Assembly (NCBI GenBank): GCA_035526665.1
Contig: DATLBY010000311.1
Span: 1 to 6,735 of the forward strand
DNA length: 6,735 nucleotides
Direction: 5' to 3'
Source: DATLBY01 sp035526665
GTDB taxonomy: Bacteria; Acidobacteriota; Terriglobia; Bryobacterales; Bryobacteraceae
Part shown: piece by piece, positions 6,022 to 6,735 of the stretch
Layout: the number at the start of each line of letters is the position of its first letter
Numbering within the stretch: the first letter of the stretch is position 1
Made by a program: the position numbers and the translations under genes
Notes under the pieces: generated by a model
Told to the model about the DNA's origin: nothing
The model's database searches: none
What the model saw: only the letters and a program-made list of their open reading frames with translations

Positions 6022-6237
6022 ATGAGGGAGACGTGTGATAAGGCCTCGGACCTGGAGGCTGAATATATCCTTGCGTCGGGCACGCATAGCATGGCGGTGC
6101 AGGTTCTGATGGGCTGCGATGAAAACGCGGCCCCTGGCGATTACCTGACGCTCAAGCGAATTGTAGATAACGCCCGAGTTGCGGCGGAAGCGGCTCTCGA
6201 TGCGCTGGAGCGCCACAGGATGGAGCACGGATGCTGA
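6022..6237 (+). CDS. Small hypothetical protein, 71 aa
   Basis: ATG 6022 to TGA 6235-6237. The product is acidic and mostly helical: D-L-E-A-E-Y-I-L near residues 10-17, a middle with HSMAVQVLMGCDENAAPGDY, and a C-terminal helix that reads NARVAAEAALDALERHRMEH. Two Cys (C5 and the one in MGCDE) plus a terminal Cys are present, without a CxxC metal motif. No signal peptide or membrane helix is seen, so it is probably cytoplasmic. The Shine-Dalgarno is weak (a TAGG about 8 nt upstream). It is divergent from the secreted HIHIG gene and converges with the DUF72 gene, leaving only 9 nt between the stops. Codon make-up looks natural, and the opposite frames give implausible Arg/Ser-rich products. 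The family is not recognised and function is unknown. Confidence 0.6.
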   Translation: MRETCDKASDLEAEYILASGTHSMAVQVLMGCDENAAPGDYLTLKRIVDNARVAAEAALDALERHRMEHGC

Positions 6238-6246
6238 TGCCAGCCG

Positions 6247-6735
6247 TCAGGCCACGGCCCGCCCTGCGTACTCGGTAAAGAGGCTGGCTTGCGCGGCATC
6301 GTGGCGGCCGGCGAGTTGCACACGGAATCTCCTCAAAAGCTCCTCCGGCGCGGGCGGGCCCTGCGGATTCAACAGCCGCTGCAATTGAACGGCGTTGACG
6401 ACGGCTTTTCCGCCGGCATCGTTATTCAGGATGACGAATGTCTTGGCTGCATGCGGCCGGAAACGATCGATCCGCGTCTTCCATTCGGCCAGTTCCGCCT
6501 CCGAATACAGGTAATCGTATCGGTGGACGCGGGCCGGATCCGTGTTGTCCTGATACCAGTTGAAGCAATTCCGGCCGTGCAGCCGGACATAGCCAATCGA
6601 GGAAGTGAGAAAAGCCGTGGGCGGCATTGCCCTGGTGTAGGTGGGCTGATCGATATTGCAGAAACCGACGTGGTAGTCGATAAACGTTCCCAGTGCCTCA
6701 TCCCGCATCCAACTGTTGTGCCGCATCTCCGCCAC
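6247..6735 (-). CDS. DUF72 (YecE-like) family protein, C-terminal part
   Basis: The frame enters from the right edge and ends at position 6247; at least 162 residues are visible, roughly the C-terminal half to two thirds of a usual 240-300 aa DUF72 protein. Seen in order: EMRHNSW near the edge, matching the family's E-x-RH-x-SW strand; IGYVRLHGRN around visible residues 47-56; W-Y then RYDYLYSEAELAEW; and TFVILNNDAGGKAVVNAVQL, matching the conserved ..NN...G.A..NA.. block. DUF72 proteins have a TIM-barrel fold and no firmly assigned activity in most bacteria. The methionine near the edge is internal: the GTG at 6735 is simply the first complete codon, so the true start lies outside the window. 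The last ~40 residues are a helical tail, PAPEELLRRFRVQLAG onward. No functional link with the 71-aa gene is evident. Confidence 0.88.
   Translation of the reverse strand: MAEMRHNSWMRDEALGTFIDYHVGFCNIDQPTYTRAMPPTAFLTSSIGYVRLHGRNCFNWYQDNTDPARVHRYDYLYSEAELAEWKTRIDRFRPHAAKTFVILNNDAGGKAVVNAVQLQRLLNPQGPPAPEELLRRFRVQLAGRHDAAQASLFTEYAGRAVA

Noticed and set aside
5695..6228. Minus-strand open frame (177 codons) spanning the divergent intergenic region
   Set aside because: It overlaps two better-supported genes in other frames, and its composition (many Arg, Gly, Cys) is unlike a folded protein.

Overview
The window most resembles an acidobacterial chromosome of the Bryobacterales/Solibacter type. 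The basis is moderately high GC, a PEP-CTERM surface protein, several catabolic enzymes carrying twin-arginine (Tat-like) N-terminal leaders, a DUF72 protein and a secreted HIHIG-motif protein. This placement is inference from gene content. No rRNA, tRNA, CRISPR array, transposase or phage gene is visible.

Layout. Positions 1-369 hold no intact gene. A minus-strand frame at the left edge resembles the C-terminal part of an M48 zinc metalloprotease, with unrelated-looking sequence upstream of it. A small plus-strand hypothetical gene (370-576) follows, then a PilZ-domain gene (743-1159) and a PEP-CTERM protein with a laminin-B-like domain (1329-1985). These plus-strand genes converge with a minus-strand gene run covering 2028-5963. 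In transcription order the run is: a secreted protein with a probable hedgehog/DD-peptidase-like C-terminal domain (5963-5193), an IolE-like TIM-barrel isomerase/dehydratase (5130-4249), an amidohydrolase of the fuconolactonase/PDC-hydrolase type (4256-3372, overlapping the previous stop by 8 nt) and a Gfo/Idh/MocA oxidoreductase (3293-2028). Diverging from this run is a 71-aa plus-strand hypothetical gene (6022-6237). It converges with the C-terminal part of a DUF72 gene entering from the right edge (6735-6247).

How the genes may work together. The central trio looks like a small carbohydrate or cyclitol module: an NAD(P)-type dehydrogenase, a lactone or ester hydrolase, and an isomerase/dehydratase. 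The N-terminus of each enzyme has an Arg-Arg pair before a short hydrophobic or alanine-rich stretch, so the chemistry may occur outside the cytoplasm. The substrate cannot be read from the sequence. PilZ (c-di-GMP) and the PEP-CTERM protein (exosortase substrate, usually tied to exopolysaccharide) fit a cell-surface theme, but their link to the trio is only positional.
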